Of a stretch of 64,000 nt of DNA, positions 26,751-34,215 are shown piece by piece (position 1 is the stretch's first letter; each line of letters begins with the position of its first letter). The DNA lies in contig NZ_PJRT01000007.1 in NCBI RefSeq assembly GCF_002858935.1, forward strand, positions 62,001-126,000, in the 5' to 3' direction. A program made the translations under genes and the position numbers. The notes under the pieces are model-generated. The model was not told the origin of the DNA. It saw only the letters and a program-made list of their open reading frames with translations, and did not search any database. This DNA is from Pantoea endophytica. GTDB lineage: Bacteria; Pseudomonadota; Gammaproteobacteria; Enterobacterales; Enterobacteriaceae.

Positions 26751-27488
26751 ATGTTAGAACTCAACGATATTACGCTCTCTTACGGCAGCACGCCGATTCT
26801 GAAAGGTGTCGATCTGTCGGTGAAACGCGGCGATGTGGTGTCGATCATCGGGCCAAGCGGCACCGGCAAAACCACGCTGCTGCGCTGCATTAACTATCTG
26901 GCGAAACCGGCGTCGGGCACCATTCAGCTCGATCAGATCCGCATGGATTATCAGTCACCGGATAAAGCGGCGATCCAGGCGATCCGCCTGCGCACCGCGA
27001 TGGTGTTCCAGCAGTTCAACGTGTTCAAAAACATGACGGTGCTGGAAAACGTGATGGATCCGCTGATCGTCATTCAACGCAAAAGCAAACAGCAAGCGCG
27101 CGATATCGCCGTGCAGGAGCTGGAGCGCGTCGGATTGGGCGCCAAACTCGATCACTATCCGTCGCAGCTTTCCGGCGGTCAGCTGCAGCGTACCGGCATC
27201 GCCCGCGCGCTGGCGGTGCGTCCTGATGTGATGTTGTTTGATGAACCGACCTCATCGCTCGATCCGGAGCTGGTGGGCGAGGTGCTGAAAGTGATTAAAG
27301 ATGTGGCGTCCTCCGGCATTACCTCGCTGCTGGTGACACACGAAATGCAGTTCGCCAAAAGTATCTCGAACCGCATCGTCTTTATGGATCAGGGCGTGGT
27401 GGCCGCGCAGGGCAGCCCGACTGAGATGTTTGATAATCCAACCCTGCCGCGACTTGCTCAGTTCCTCAATTCAGAACGCGTATTCTAA
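26751..27488 (+). CDS. polar amino-acid-type ABC transporter, ATP-binding protein
   Basis: A 245-residue ABC ATPase of the GlnQ/HisP group. Walker A is GPSGTGKTT, Q-loop MVFQQFNVFKNMTV, signature LSGGQLQR, Walker B VMLFDEPTSSLDPE and H-loop LLVTHEMQFA. It sits on the cytoplasmic side and drives import through the two permeases encoded downstream. The start at 26751 (MLELNDITLSYGS) is 10 bp after the previous stop. In LSGGQLQRTGIARAL, Thr replaces the more usual Val. Confidence 0.93.
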   Translation: MLELNDITLSYGSTPILKGVDLSVKRGDVVSIIGPSGTGKTTLLRCINYLAKPASGTIQLDQIRMDYQSPDKAAIQAIRLRTAMVFQQFNVFKNMTVLENVMDPLIVIQRKSKQQARDIAVQELERVGLGAKLDHYPSQLSGGQLQRTGIARALAVRPDVMLFDEPTSSLDPELVGEVLKVIKDVASSGITSLLVTHEMQFAKSISNRIVFMDQGVVAAQGSPTEMFDNPTLPRLAQFLNSERVF

Positions 27489-27508
27489 TAATTAAAGGAA
27501 TCAACGAC

Positions 27509-28324
27509 ATGCCTGCAATCAAAACCACTTTACGTCGCCTGGCCGCGCCTGGCATCATCGCGCTGGCACTCATCAGCGGTAACAGCTTCGCCGACGCGGT
27601 GCGCACTATCAAAATCGCCACTGCGGCGGAGTCTAAACCGCTGTCGTGGGGCGCGATTGGTCACGAGCCGCAGGGCTACGAGCCGGACGTGCTGAAAGCC
27701 ATCAACGCTAAACTGCCGCAGTACAAATTTGTGATGGAAGGTGCGGCGGATATCGCCCAGGAAACGGGCCTCGCCACCGGCAAATATGACATGGCGACCG
27801 GCGGTTATTACAAAGCGCCAACGCGCAGCAAACAGTTCCTGATCCCGGATGCGCCGATCGGTGCCAGCCTGATGAAGATCTACAGCCGCAGCGATAGCAC
27901 CATCAACAGCATGAAAGATCTGGTCGGCAAGAAGATTGTGCCGGTTACCGCCGGCGGCGGCGTGTACAAATTCGTGACGCAGTGGCAGCAGGACAACCCG
28001 AACGACAAAGTTGAGATCAAAGCTTCGAGCGCTGGCGTGCCTTATCCGGATCGTCTGAAAGAGGTGCAGCGTGGCAAATATGATGCGCTGATCCTGCCTT
28101 CGAACCTCGGCGAGCAAACGGTGATCGACAACCAGAAACTGGCGATCAAAGCCAGCGAGCCGGTTGCCATTAACAACACTTACGTGCTGATTCACCGTTC
28201 AGCCGAGAACCAGGCGCTGAACGATGACATCAACAAAACGCTGCAACAGCTGAAAGCGGACGGCACGCTGGATAAGCTGGCGCAGAAGTGGTTTGGCGAA
28301 GACGTCACGAAGTACATGAAGTAA
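27509..28324 (+). CDS. ABC transporter periplasmic substrate-binding protein (SBP_bac_3)
   Basis: A 271-residue precursor with a signal peptide (positively charged KTTLRRL, then a hydrophobic stretch, cleavage after SFA near residue 28). The mature part is a polar amino-acid-binding fold: PLSWGAIGHEPQGYEPDVLKA and YDMATGGYYKAPTRSKQF. The usual Arg that binds the alpha-carboxylate is plausibly the one in APTRSKQ. It would capture an amino acid or derivative and deliver it to the permease pair. It lies 20 bp after the ATPase; a GC-rich hairpin follows, as often seen after binding-protein genes. Confidence 0.9.
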   Translation: MPAIKTTLRRLAAPGIIALALISGNSFADAVRTIKIATAAESKPLSWGAIGHEPQGYEPDVLKAINAKLPQYKFVMEGAADIAQETGLATGKYDMATGGYYKAPTRSKQFLIPDAPIGASLMKIYSRSDSTINSMKDLVGKKIVPVTAGGGVYKFVTQWQQDNPNDKVEIKASSAGVPYPDRLKEVQRGKYDALILPSNLGEQTVIDNQKLAIKASEPVAINNTYVLIHRSAENQALNDDINKTLQQLKADGTLDKLAQKWFGEDVTKYMK

Positions 28325-28340
28325 GGATTCACTAAAGCTG

Positions 28341-28361
28341 CGCCCGGTGCTGAGCCGGGCG
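28341..28361 (+). promoter_or_regulatory. hairpin after the binding-protein gene
   Basis: CGCCCGG and CCGGGCG form a perfect 7-bp stem around a 7-nt loop, without a U tract. Such hairpins protect the upstream mRNA and reduce read-through, giving more binding protein than permease. Confidence 0.6.
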
Positions 28362-28391
28362 TTGCTTCATTGTTAGCAGGAGTGTTTCACC

Positions 28392-29093
28392 GTGAATCTG
28401 ACTTCGATGATTCCCGAGCTGCTCTCGGCGCTGCCGTTGACGCTTGGCATAATGTTTGTCGCGATGATCGTCGGGTTCTTCCTGGCGCTGATCGCCACCG
28501 TATTCCGCGTGCGCCGCATCCCGGTTATCAGCCAGTTTGTGGATTTGTACGTCTCATACGCGCGCAGCGTGCCGGTGGTGCTGCAGCTGTTTGTCGCGTT
28601 TTATGGCTTGCCGCTGGTGGCCGAGCAGTTTGGCTTCAGCGATTTTGTCACCGCCAACATCGCGGCGATGATTGGCCTGAGTCTGTATCACGGCGGTTAT
28701 CTGTCGGAAGTGATGCGCCCGGCGTTTCTCGCCGTGGAGAGCGGCCAGCATGACGCCGCCGACAGCATGGGCTACAGCTTCCGCCAGAAAATGCTGCGTA
28801 TTGTCGGTCCGCAAGCGGTGCACTATGCGCTGCCGGGTTACGGCAATGCGATTATCTATCTGATTCATAACGTGGCGCTGGTGATGTACATCGGTGCGGC
28901 GGATGTGATGGCGACCGCGCATCTGATCATGGAACGCGACTACAACCAATATCAGTTCGGCACTTATCTGGTGCTGGCGGTGCTCTATTCGCTGCTGTGC
29001 GGCGTGGCCTGGTTGATTATCCGTTTCTTCGAACAACGTCACGCGAAGTACAGCTCGAAAACTGCTGCACGCGTCAAATTCACCAGCGTCTGA
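28392..29093 (+). CDS. ABC amino-acid transporter permease (HisM/GlnP type)
   Basis: A 233-residue inner-membrane permease with about five helices. The EAA-like loop appears in ADSMGYSFRQKMLRIVGPQ, which contacts the ATPase. The start is GTG (28392) with CAGGAG upstream. Paired with the next permease to make a heterodimeric channel. Confidence 0.9.
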   Translation: MNLTSMIPELLSALPLTLGIMFVAMIVGFFLALIATVFRVRRIPVISQFVDLYVSYARSVPVVLQLFVAFYGLPLVAEQFGFSDFVTANIAAMIGLSLYHGGYLSEVMRPAFLAVESGQHDAADSMGYSFRQKMLRIVGPQAVHYALPGYGNAIIYLIHNVALVMYIGAADVMATAHLIMERDYNQYQFGTYLVLAVLYSLLCGVAWLIIRFFEQRHAKYSSKTAARVKFTSV

Positions 29094-29108
29094 TAAGGGA
29101 GAGAAACC

Positions 29109-29801
29109 ATGTTTGATCTTGAGGTTTTACTGCCGGACTTCTGGAGCATTCTCGATGCGGTGCCGGTGACGCTGCTGATGGCGGTGACGGTGTTTATCTG
29201 TTCAACGCTGCTCGGCGGGCTGTTTGCCTTTGTTGAACATCGCCGCCTTCCGGTGCTGCGTCAGTTGGTGATCGCCTACAAAATTGCCTTTAAAGGCGTG
29301 CCGATGGTGGTGGTGATTTTCCTCGCCTATTACGGTTTGCCGCCGGCGCTGGATTTCGTCGCCACGCTGTTTGGCGTGAAAGTGAATGCGCACTCGCTGC
29401 CGAACTGGGTGATCATCATCGTCGCCCTGAGCGCCTGCGTCGCGGCGTTTCAGGCGGAAGTGTGGAAGGGCGCGCTCAACTCATTTGATAGCGGACAATC
29501 GGATGCAGCGCTGTCGCTCGGTTACAGCGGCGGCCAGCTGTTCCGCCGCGTAATGTTCCCGCAGATTATCGTGGCGGCGATTCCTGATCTGGCGAACGCC
29601 TTTATGGTGATCATGAAAGCGCTGTCGCTGGCGTTTGCCATCGAAGTGGTGGATATCTTTGCCCAGGCGCAGCTGACCGCGGCGCTGAATTTCTACTACC
29701 TCGAAGCCTTCCTGGTGGCGGTGGTGTTTTATATGGTGATTGCCTATGTGGTGACCAAGCTCGCCGATAAGATTGAGGCGAGATTGCGGGTACGGACCTG
29801 A
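29109..29801 (+). CDS. ABC amino-acid transporter permease, second subunit
   Basis: A 230-residue permease with the same topology. The EAA-type loop is DAALSLGYSGGQLFRRVMFPQ in outline (conserved G and P). It starts 15 bp after the preceding permease stop with GGGAGAG upstream. Last gene of the seven-gene operon beginning at 24244; repeat B3 follows. Confidence 0.9.
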   Translation: MFDLEVLLPDFWSILDAVPVTLLMAVTVFICSTLLGGLFAFVEHRRLPVLRQLVIAYKIAFKGVPMVVVIFLAYYGLPPALDFVATLFGVKVNAHSLPNWVIIIVALSACVAAFQAEVWKGALNSFDSGQSDAALSLGYSGGQLFRRVMFPQIIVAAIPDLANAFMVIMKALSLAFAIEVVDIFAQAQLTAALNFYYLEAFLVAVVFYMVIAYVVTKLADKIEARLRVRT

Positions 29802-29808
29802 CCAAATC

Positions 29809-29859
29809 CGCGCGATAAATTGCGCCGCTACGATCAAGTGCGCCCAACCGTAGCGGCGC
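29809..29859. repeat. family-B repeat, copy B3
   Basis: CGCGATAAATTGCGCCGCTA and, after a short spacer with an AAGTGCG tail, an inverted GTAGCGGCGCA. It lies just past the ABC permease. Confidence 0.8.
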
Positions 29860-29891
29860 ACTTTATTGTGCAAAGAAGCCATCGCCAAATC

Positions 29892-29926
29892 ACTTTCACT
29901 CTGCAAGTTACTTGCAAAATGAAAGT
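29892..29926. promoter_or_regulatory. compound dyad operator upstream of the HxlR gene
   Basis: ACTTTCA-3-TGCAAG-TTA-CTTGCA-3-TGAAAGT is a perfect two-armed inverted repeat over 35 bp, centred about 65 bp before the HxlR start. A direct copy of TCACTCTGCAA at 29896-29906 recurs at 29925-29935. HxlR proteins bind as dimers to such dyads, so autoregulation of the HxlR-ketoacyl synthase unit is likely. Confidence 0.75.
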
Positions 29927-29973
29927 CACTCTGCAACAGTATCCGCCATCAAACCGATGCGGGATAGCCAACC

Positions 29974-30519
29974 TTGAAAAACCAAACGCTCCACAACATG
30001 CCTTGTCCCATCGCGCGCAGCCTTGGGCGCATTGGCGATGGCTGGAGCATACTGATTATGCGCGATGCGCTGGCCGGTTTTACGCGCTTCGATGAGTTCC
30101 AGAAAAGCAGCGGTGTAGCGCCCAACATATTGTCGCGGCGGCTGAAAGAGCTGGTGGACGATGGCTTGCTGGAGAAGGTGTGTTACAGCACCAGCCCGGC
30201 GCGCTTCGAATATCACCTGACGGCCGTCGGTCGCGATTTTCGCGGCGTAATTCTGGCGCTCACCGAGTGGGGCAGCACGCATTTCTCGCCGGAAGGTCGC
30301 CAGATGCAGCTGGTGGAAAGCGCTACGCAGCGTCCGGTGAAGATGCAGCTGGTCGATAGCGAAAACGGCCAGCCGCTGACGCTGGATAACTATCAGATGG
30401 TGCCCGGCCCGGCAGCGGAGCCGATGATGCACTATCGCCATGATTATCTGCAGAAAAAACGCGCTGGAGATAACACCCAGAAATTTGCGCCGCCGCCGCT
30501 GCACCAGCCGCAGTCATAA
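29974..30519 (+). CDS. HxlR-family transcriptional regulator
   Basis: A 181-residue HxlR winged-helix regulator. MPCPIARSLGRIGDGWSIL and TRFDEFQKSSGVAPNILSR are the conserved N-terminal Cys-containing and recognition-helix segments, then LVDDGLLEKV and FEYHLT. The Cys in MPCP is the position that senses electrophiles or hypochlorite in several members. The start is probably TTG (29974); the next ATG (29998) would cut the N-terminal helix. A C-terminal extension of about 75 residues exceeds the usual 110-120 length. The ketoacyl synthase gene follows after 42 bp. Confidence 0.85.
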   Translation: MKNQTLHNMPCPIARSLGRIGDGWSILIMRDALAGFTRFDEFQKSSGVAPNILSRRLKELVDDGLLEKVCYSTSPARFEYHLTAVGRDFRGVILALTEWGSTHFSPEGRQMQLVESATQRPVKMQLVDSENGQPLTLDNYQMVPGPAAEPMMHYRHDYLQKKRAGDNTQKFAPPPLHQPQS

Positions 30520-30561
30520 CGCTAACGCGCAAGTAAGCATCCGCAGATTAAGGAATGAAAA

Positions 30562-31824
30562 ATGAAACGAATTGTCATTACCGGCATGGGGCTGCTATCG
30601 CCGCTGGGCTGCGGCACGGAAGCGGTTTGGCAGTCGCTGCTAGCGGGGAAATCGGGCATCAGCGCCTTGCCGCCAGAGATGGTGCAGGATATCGCCTGCA
30701 AAGTGGCGGGACAGGTGCCGACGCTGGAGCAGGATCCCCAGCACGGTTTTAATCCCGACGGCATTATCGCCGCCAAAGATCGCAAGAAAATGGATCGCTT
30801 TATCGAGTTCGCGCTGGTGGCAGCGCATGAAGCGCTGACGCAAGCCAACTGGTTCCCGCAGGACAGTGCGCAACAGCAGCGCACCGCCACGGTGATCGCC
30901 ACCGGTATCGGTGGCTTTAACGAAATCGCCAACGCGGTTGAAACCACCGCCGAGCGTGGGCCGCGTCGCTTGTCGCCGTTTACTATTCCTTCGTTTCTCG
31001 CCAATCTGGCCGCCGGACACGTTTCGATTGCACACAGTTTTCGTGGGCCAATTGGCGCGCCGGTAACCGCGTGCGCGGCGGGTGCGCAGGCGATTGGTGA
31101 TGCGGCGCGCTTGATTCGCAGCGGCGAAGCGGATATTGCGCTGTGCGGCGGCACCGAAGCGGCGATCCATCGCGTGAGCCTGGCCGGATTTGCCGCAGCG
31201 AAAGCGATGTCGGGCGGCTTTAACGATCGTCCAGAGCAGGCTTCGCGTCCGTTTGATCGCGACCGCGACGGTTTTGTGATGGGCGAGGGCGCGGGATTGC
31301 TGGTGATTGAATCGCTGGAACATGCGCAGGCGCGCGGCGCGACACCGCTGGCGGAGCTGGTGGGTTACGGCACCAGCGCAGATGCTTACCATCTCACCGC
31401 CGGTCCGGAAAATGGTGAAGGGGCACGCCGGGCAATGGAAACCGCGCTGGCGCAGGCGGGCATTACGGCGAGCGAGGTACAGCATATCAATGCACATGCT
31501 ACGTCGACGCCGGTCGGCGACAAGGGCGAATTGGCAGCAATTAGCTCACTGTTCGCTGGCAGCAAGGTAGCAATCACTTCCACCAAATCGGCCACCGGAC
31601 ATCTGCTCGGTGCGGCGGGTGGCGTGGAAGCGATCTTCTCGATTCTGGCGCTGCGCGATCAGGTTGCTCCGCCAACGCTCAATCTGCAGCATCCGGATGA
31701 AGCGGCTGTTGGGCTGAATCTGGTGGCGCTGAAACCACAGCCGACGGTGATGACCTATGCGCTTTCCAACGGTTTTGGCTTTGGCGGCGTGAATGCCAGT
31801 TTGTTGTTTAAAGCCTGGCAATAG
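30562..31824 (+). CDS. beta-ketoacyl-ACP synthase II-type enzyme (FabF paralogue)
   Basis: A 420-residue thiolase-fold KAS. The catalytic triad is Cys171 (PVTACAAGAQAIGDA), His312 (NAHATSTPVGD) and His347 (KSATGHLLGAAG), with Lys342 conserved. It condenses acyl groups with malonyl-ACP. The housekeeping fabF sits with acpP and fabD in enterobacteria; here there is no ACP, reductase or dehydratase nearby, so this is a stand-alone paralogue. It is 42 bp downstream of an HxlR regulator and probably under its control. It might adjust acyl chain length or membrane lipids in response to the HxlR signal; that is a guess. Confidence 0.9.
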   Translation: MKRIVITGMGLLSPLGCGTEAVWQSLLAGKSGISALPPEMVQDIACKVAGQVPTLEQDPQHGFNPDGIIAAKDRKKMDRFIEFALVAAHEALTQANWFPQDSAQQQRTATVIATGIGGFNEIANAVETTAERGPRRLSPFTIPSFLANLAAGHVSIAHSFRGPIGAPVTACAAGAQAIGDAARLIRSGEADIALCGGTEAAIHRVSLAGFAAAKAMSGGFNDRPEQASRPFDRDRDGFVMGEGAGLLVIESLEHAQARGATPLAELVGYGTSADAYHLTAGPENGEGARRAMETALAQAGITASEVQHINAHATSTPVGDKGELAAISSLFAGSKVAITSTKSATGHLLGAAGGVEAIFSILALRDQVAPPTLNLQHPDEAAVGLNLVALKPQPTVMTYALSNGFGFGGVNASLLFKAWQ

Positions 31825-31872
31825 GTTTCCTAATGCTCGTCAGTCAAGACATGAAAACCCTTAATCACTGAG

Positions 31873-31935
31873 AGCACACATTGTAGCGGCGCAATTCATT
31901 GCGCGATAAATCGCGCCGCTACGAAATGTGCGGTG
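31873..31935. repeat. family-B repeat, copy B4 (best-preserved)
   Basis: GTAGCGGCGCAATTCATTGC then GCGATAAATCGCGCCGCTAC, flanked by inverted CACATT and AATGTG tails (AATGTGCGGTG). It is the clearest full unit of the family. Confidence 0.9.
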
Positions 31936-31970
31936 ATTTGATAGGGTGCTTAACTGAGGCATTAGGCAAA

Positions 31971-31984
31971 AGGTTTCCTATAAT
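31971..31984 (+). promoter_or_regulatory. MarR promoter with overlapping palindrome
   Basis: TATAAT at 31979-31984 is a perfect -10 box. The partly symmetric AGGTTTCCTA overlaps its left edge, and an identical 10-mer lies at 31823-31832 just past the ketoacyl synthase stop. A MarR dimer could sit on both. No good -35 is visible. Confidence 0.45.
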
Positions 31985-32015
31985 GGACCGACGATAGCGC
32001 GCAGGAATCGCCCCT

Positions 32016-32438
32016 TTGAGCACTGAAAATGAAACCCAGCAGCTGGCGGAAGAGCTCCGTAAGATGGTCAGTCATTTGGTACGTAACGTCCGCGTCAGCA
32101 CCGCGACCGTGCGCACCTCGCAATATGAAACCTTAGATCTGCTCGACAGCCATGACGCGCTTTCTATCGCCGATCTCGCGCGGCTGCGCGGCGTGAAGCA
32201 TCAAAGCATGCGATTAGTGATTAACGAACTCGAGGCGCAAGATTTGGTGCTGCGACAAAAAAGCGCGCAGGACGCGCGGGCGCAGGTGATTGTGCTGAGC
32301 GATCAGGCGCGCGCTGCGTTGGCGGCCGCACGTCAACAGCGTGCCGACTGGCTTGCGGCGCGCATCAATGAAACACTCGACCAGCAGGATCGCGACGATC
32401 TGCAAAAAGGGCTGGCTGCGTTACGCAAACTGCTTTAA
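32016..32438 (+). CDS. MarR-family transcriptional regulator
   Basis: A 140-residue MarR winged-helix protein. The recognition segment is ALSIADLARLRGVKHQSMR followed by ELEAQDLVLRQKSAQDARA (wing). The start is TTG 32016 with CAGGAA 9 nt upstream; no ATG is available in frame before the HTH. Its last 18 bp overlap the end of the convergent SnoaL-like gene. Target unknown; autoregulation is likely. Confidence 0.88.
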   Translation: MSTENETQQLAEELRKMVSHLVRNVRVSTATVRTSQYETLDLLDSHDALSIADLARLRGVKHQSMRLVINELEAQDLVLRQKSAQDARAQVIVLSDQARAALAAARQQRADWLAARINETLDQQDRDDLQKGLAALRKLL

Positions 32439-32834
32439 CTGCGTCATCACCGCCGCCAGCGTGTTCATGCCCCAATGCTCCGCGTATTTTCCCTCTTCAA
32501 TTCGCACCATATCGATCACCGCGATCGTTACAGGTAAACCGGTGGGCGCGATGCCCATCAGCGATCCGCTGTGAACGCCGGTTATTGTTTTGCGCGTGGT
32601 GACCCAATCGCGCTCGGCGATTTGATCTTCAATGTGCACCTGAAGATGGGAGAAAGCGGGGCGCAGGATCTGATCGAAGGTGTGCCAAAGACTTTCGCGA
32701 TCGCTGGGCGCGCCGGCTGGCGCTGAGCGGTTAATGAAGTTTTCGCCGACGAGTTGATCGAAAGCCTGGCGATCGCCTTCGGCAATCACCTGCTGATTGA
32801 AACGACGCACAACGGCTTTGTTATGTTCTGACAT
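32421..32834 (-). CDS. SnoaL-like ester cyclase/polyketide-cyclase-fold protein
   Basis: A 137-residue NTF2-like (SnoaL/ester cyclase) protein. MSEHNKAVVRRFNQQVIAEG at the N terminus and GVHSGSLMGIAPTGLPV followed by VIDMVRIEEGKYAEHWG are typical. Members catalyse aldol or cyclisation steps or simply bind small hydrophobic molecules. GGGGA precedes the ATG. It stands alone and is convergent with the MarR gene, overlapping 18 bp at the 3' ends. Confidence 0.85.
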   Translation of the reverse strand: MSEHNKAVVRRFNQQVIAEGDRQAFDQLVGENFINRSAPAGAPSDRESLWHTFDQILRPAFSHLQVHIEDQIAERDWVTTRKTITGVHSGSLMGIAPTGLPVTIAVIDMVRIEEGKYAEHWGMNTLAAVMTQLKQFA

Positions 32835-32937
32835 GGTGAGTCCCCGCTGAATATGTACAGTTTAACTGTATATATTTAACGGCAAGTACGGAAGGCGAGT
32901 TTGTCAGGTTGTGCGGTGATTATGGTGCGCGCTGATG

Positions 32938-33016
32938 CCCTCACCCCGGCCCTCTCCCACGGGGAGAGGGAGCAAAAAGTTCCTCGCCCGCTTGCGGGAG
33001 AGGGTTAGGGTGAGGG
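32938..33016. repeat. family-A repeat, copy A2
   Basis: CCCTCACCCCGGCCCTCTCC at the left and GGGTGAGGG at the right, with an inner CGCCCGCTTGCGGG dyad and the AAAGCGCAC tail shared with A1. It lies at the 3' end of uxuA. Confidence 0.9.
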
Positions 33017-33032
33017 ACAAAGCGCACCCAAC

Positions 33033-34097
33033 TCAGCGCTTACTCAGCGCTTCCCACAATCCCAGCAGATAGGTGGTGCCTAGCGCGCGGTCGTACAAAC
33101 CGTAGCCCGGACGGCCGGTTTCGCCCCAGATAAAGCGGCCGTGATCCGAACGGATGTAGCCATCGAAGCCGTTGTCATGCATTGATTGCAGCACTTTATA
33201 CATATCCAGCGAACCGTATTCGGTTGGGTGCGCGCACTCGTAGAAATCTTTATCCTGGATAATCTTGATGTTACGCACATGGGCGAACGGAATACGTTTG
33301 CGGCGCGAGAACTCCGCCAGAATGGCGTACACATCATTACTCGGATCTTCGGCAATCGATCCGGTACACAGCGTGATGCCGTTAGCCTCGGAATCGACCA
33401 CGTTACAGATCCAGTCGAGATCGTCGCGGTTCTTCACCACGCGCGGCAGGCCGAAGATCGAATACGGTGGATCGTCCGGGTGGATCGCCATCTTCACGCC
33501 CACTTCTTCACATACCGGGATCACCGCTTTCAGAAAGTAAGCGAGGTTTTCACGCAGCTTAGCGTCATCAACATCTTTGTATTGGGCAAACAGATCCTGC
33601 ACTTTTGCCAGACGCTCCGGTTCCCAGCCCGGCAGGGCGAAACCATTGGCGTTGCCCAGTACTTCCTGCACCACTTCGTCGAGGCTCTTATCAATGCCTT
33701 TCTTCTCGAACGCCATGGTGAGCGAGCCGTCTGGCAGCACGTAGTTCATGTCGGTCTTCATCCAGTCAAACACTGGCATGAAGTTGTAGCAAATCACTTT
33801 CACACCCGCTTCGGCCAGGTTACGGATGCTCTGCTGATAATTTTCGATGTAACGATCGCGGCTTGGCAGACCGATTTTGATGTCGTCGTGAATGTTGACG
33901 CTTTCGATCACTTCCACGGTCAGCCCGGCGGCATGCACCTGCTTAACCAGCGCGTTAATTTTCTCTTTCGGCCAGGTTTCACCTACCGGCACGTCATACA
34001 GCGCGCCCACGACGCCGCGCACGCCCGGCACCTGACGAATATATTCCAGCGAAACTTTATCTTCTTTCGGACCAAACCAACGCATTGTCAGTTGCAT
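33033..34097 (-). CDS. uxuA: mannonate dehydratase
   Basis: A 354-residue mannonate dehydratase, which converts D-mannonate to 2-keto-3-deoxygluconate in hexuronate breakdown. MQLTMRWFGPKEDKVSL and GVVGALYDVPVGETW at the N terminus, CYNFMPVFDWMKTD, MAIHPDDPPYSIFGLPR and YIRSDHGRFIWGE match the family. It is about 40 residues shorter than E. coli UxuA and resembles the shorter form. The start at ATG 34097 has GGTGGA 7 nt upstream; a GTG 12 bp further is possible. No uxuB, uxuR or hexuronate transporter is adjacent, so the gene is an orphan here. Confidence 0.92.
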   Translation of the reverse strand: MQLTMRWFGPKEDKVSLEYIRQVPGVRGVVGALYDVPVGETWPKEKINALVKQVHAAGLTVEVIESVNIHDDIKIGLPSRDRYIENYQQSIRNLAEAGVKVICYNFMPVFDWMKTDMNYVLPDGSLTMAFEKKGIDKSLDEVVQEVLGNANGFALPGWEPERLAKVQDLFAQYKDVDDAKLRENLAYFLKAVIPVCEEVGVKMAIHPDDPPYSIFGLPRVVKNRDDLDWICNVVDSEANGITLCTGSIAEDPSNDVYAILAEFSRRKRIPFAHVRNIKIIQDKDFYECAHPTEYGSLDMYKVLQSMHDNGFDGYIRSDHGRFIWGETGRPGYGLYDRALGTTYLLGLWEALSKR

Positions 34098-34215
34098 AAT
34101 GTCATCCACCGTTATCGTGTCTGTGATAACTGATAAACTACCATTCTAGTAAACATCATGACAGCGCAGCGCGTCCAATAAGCCTTGATCCGCGTCACAG
34201 AACACAATTTATGCA

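Noticed and set aside
27530-28195. 221-codon leftward ORF opposite the binding protein
   Set aside because: Antisense of a gene with signal peptide and family motifs.
30640-31497. 285-codon leftward ORF opposite the ketoacyl synthase
   Set aside because: Shadow of an intact KAS with full catalytic triad.
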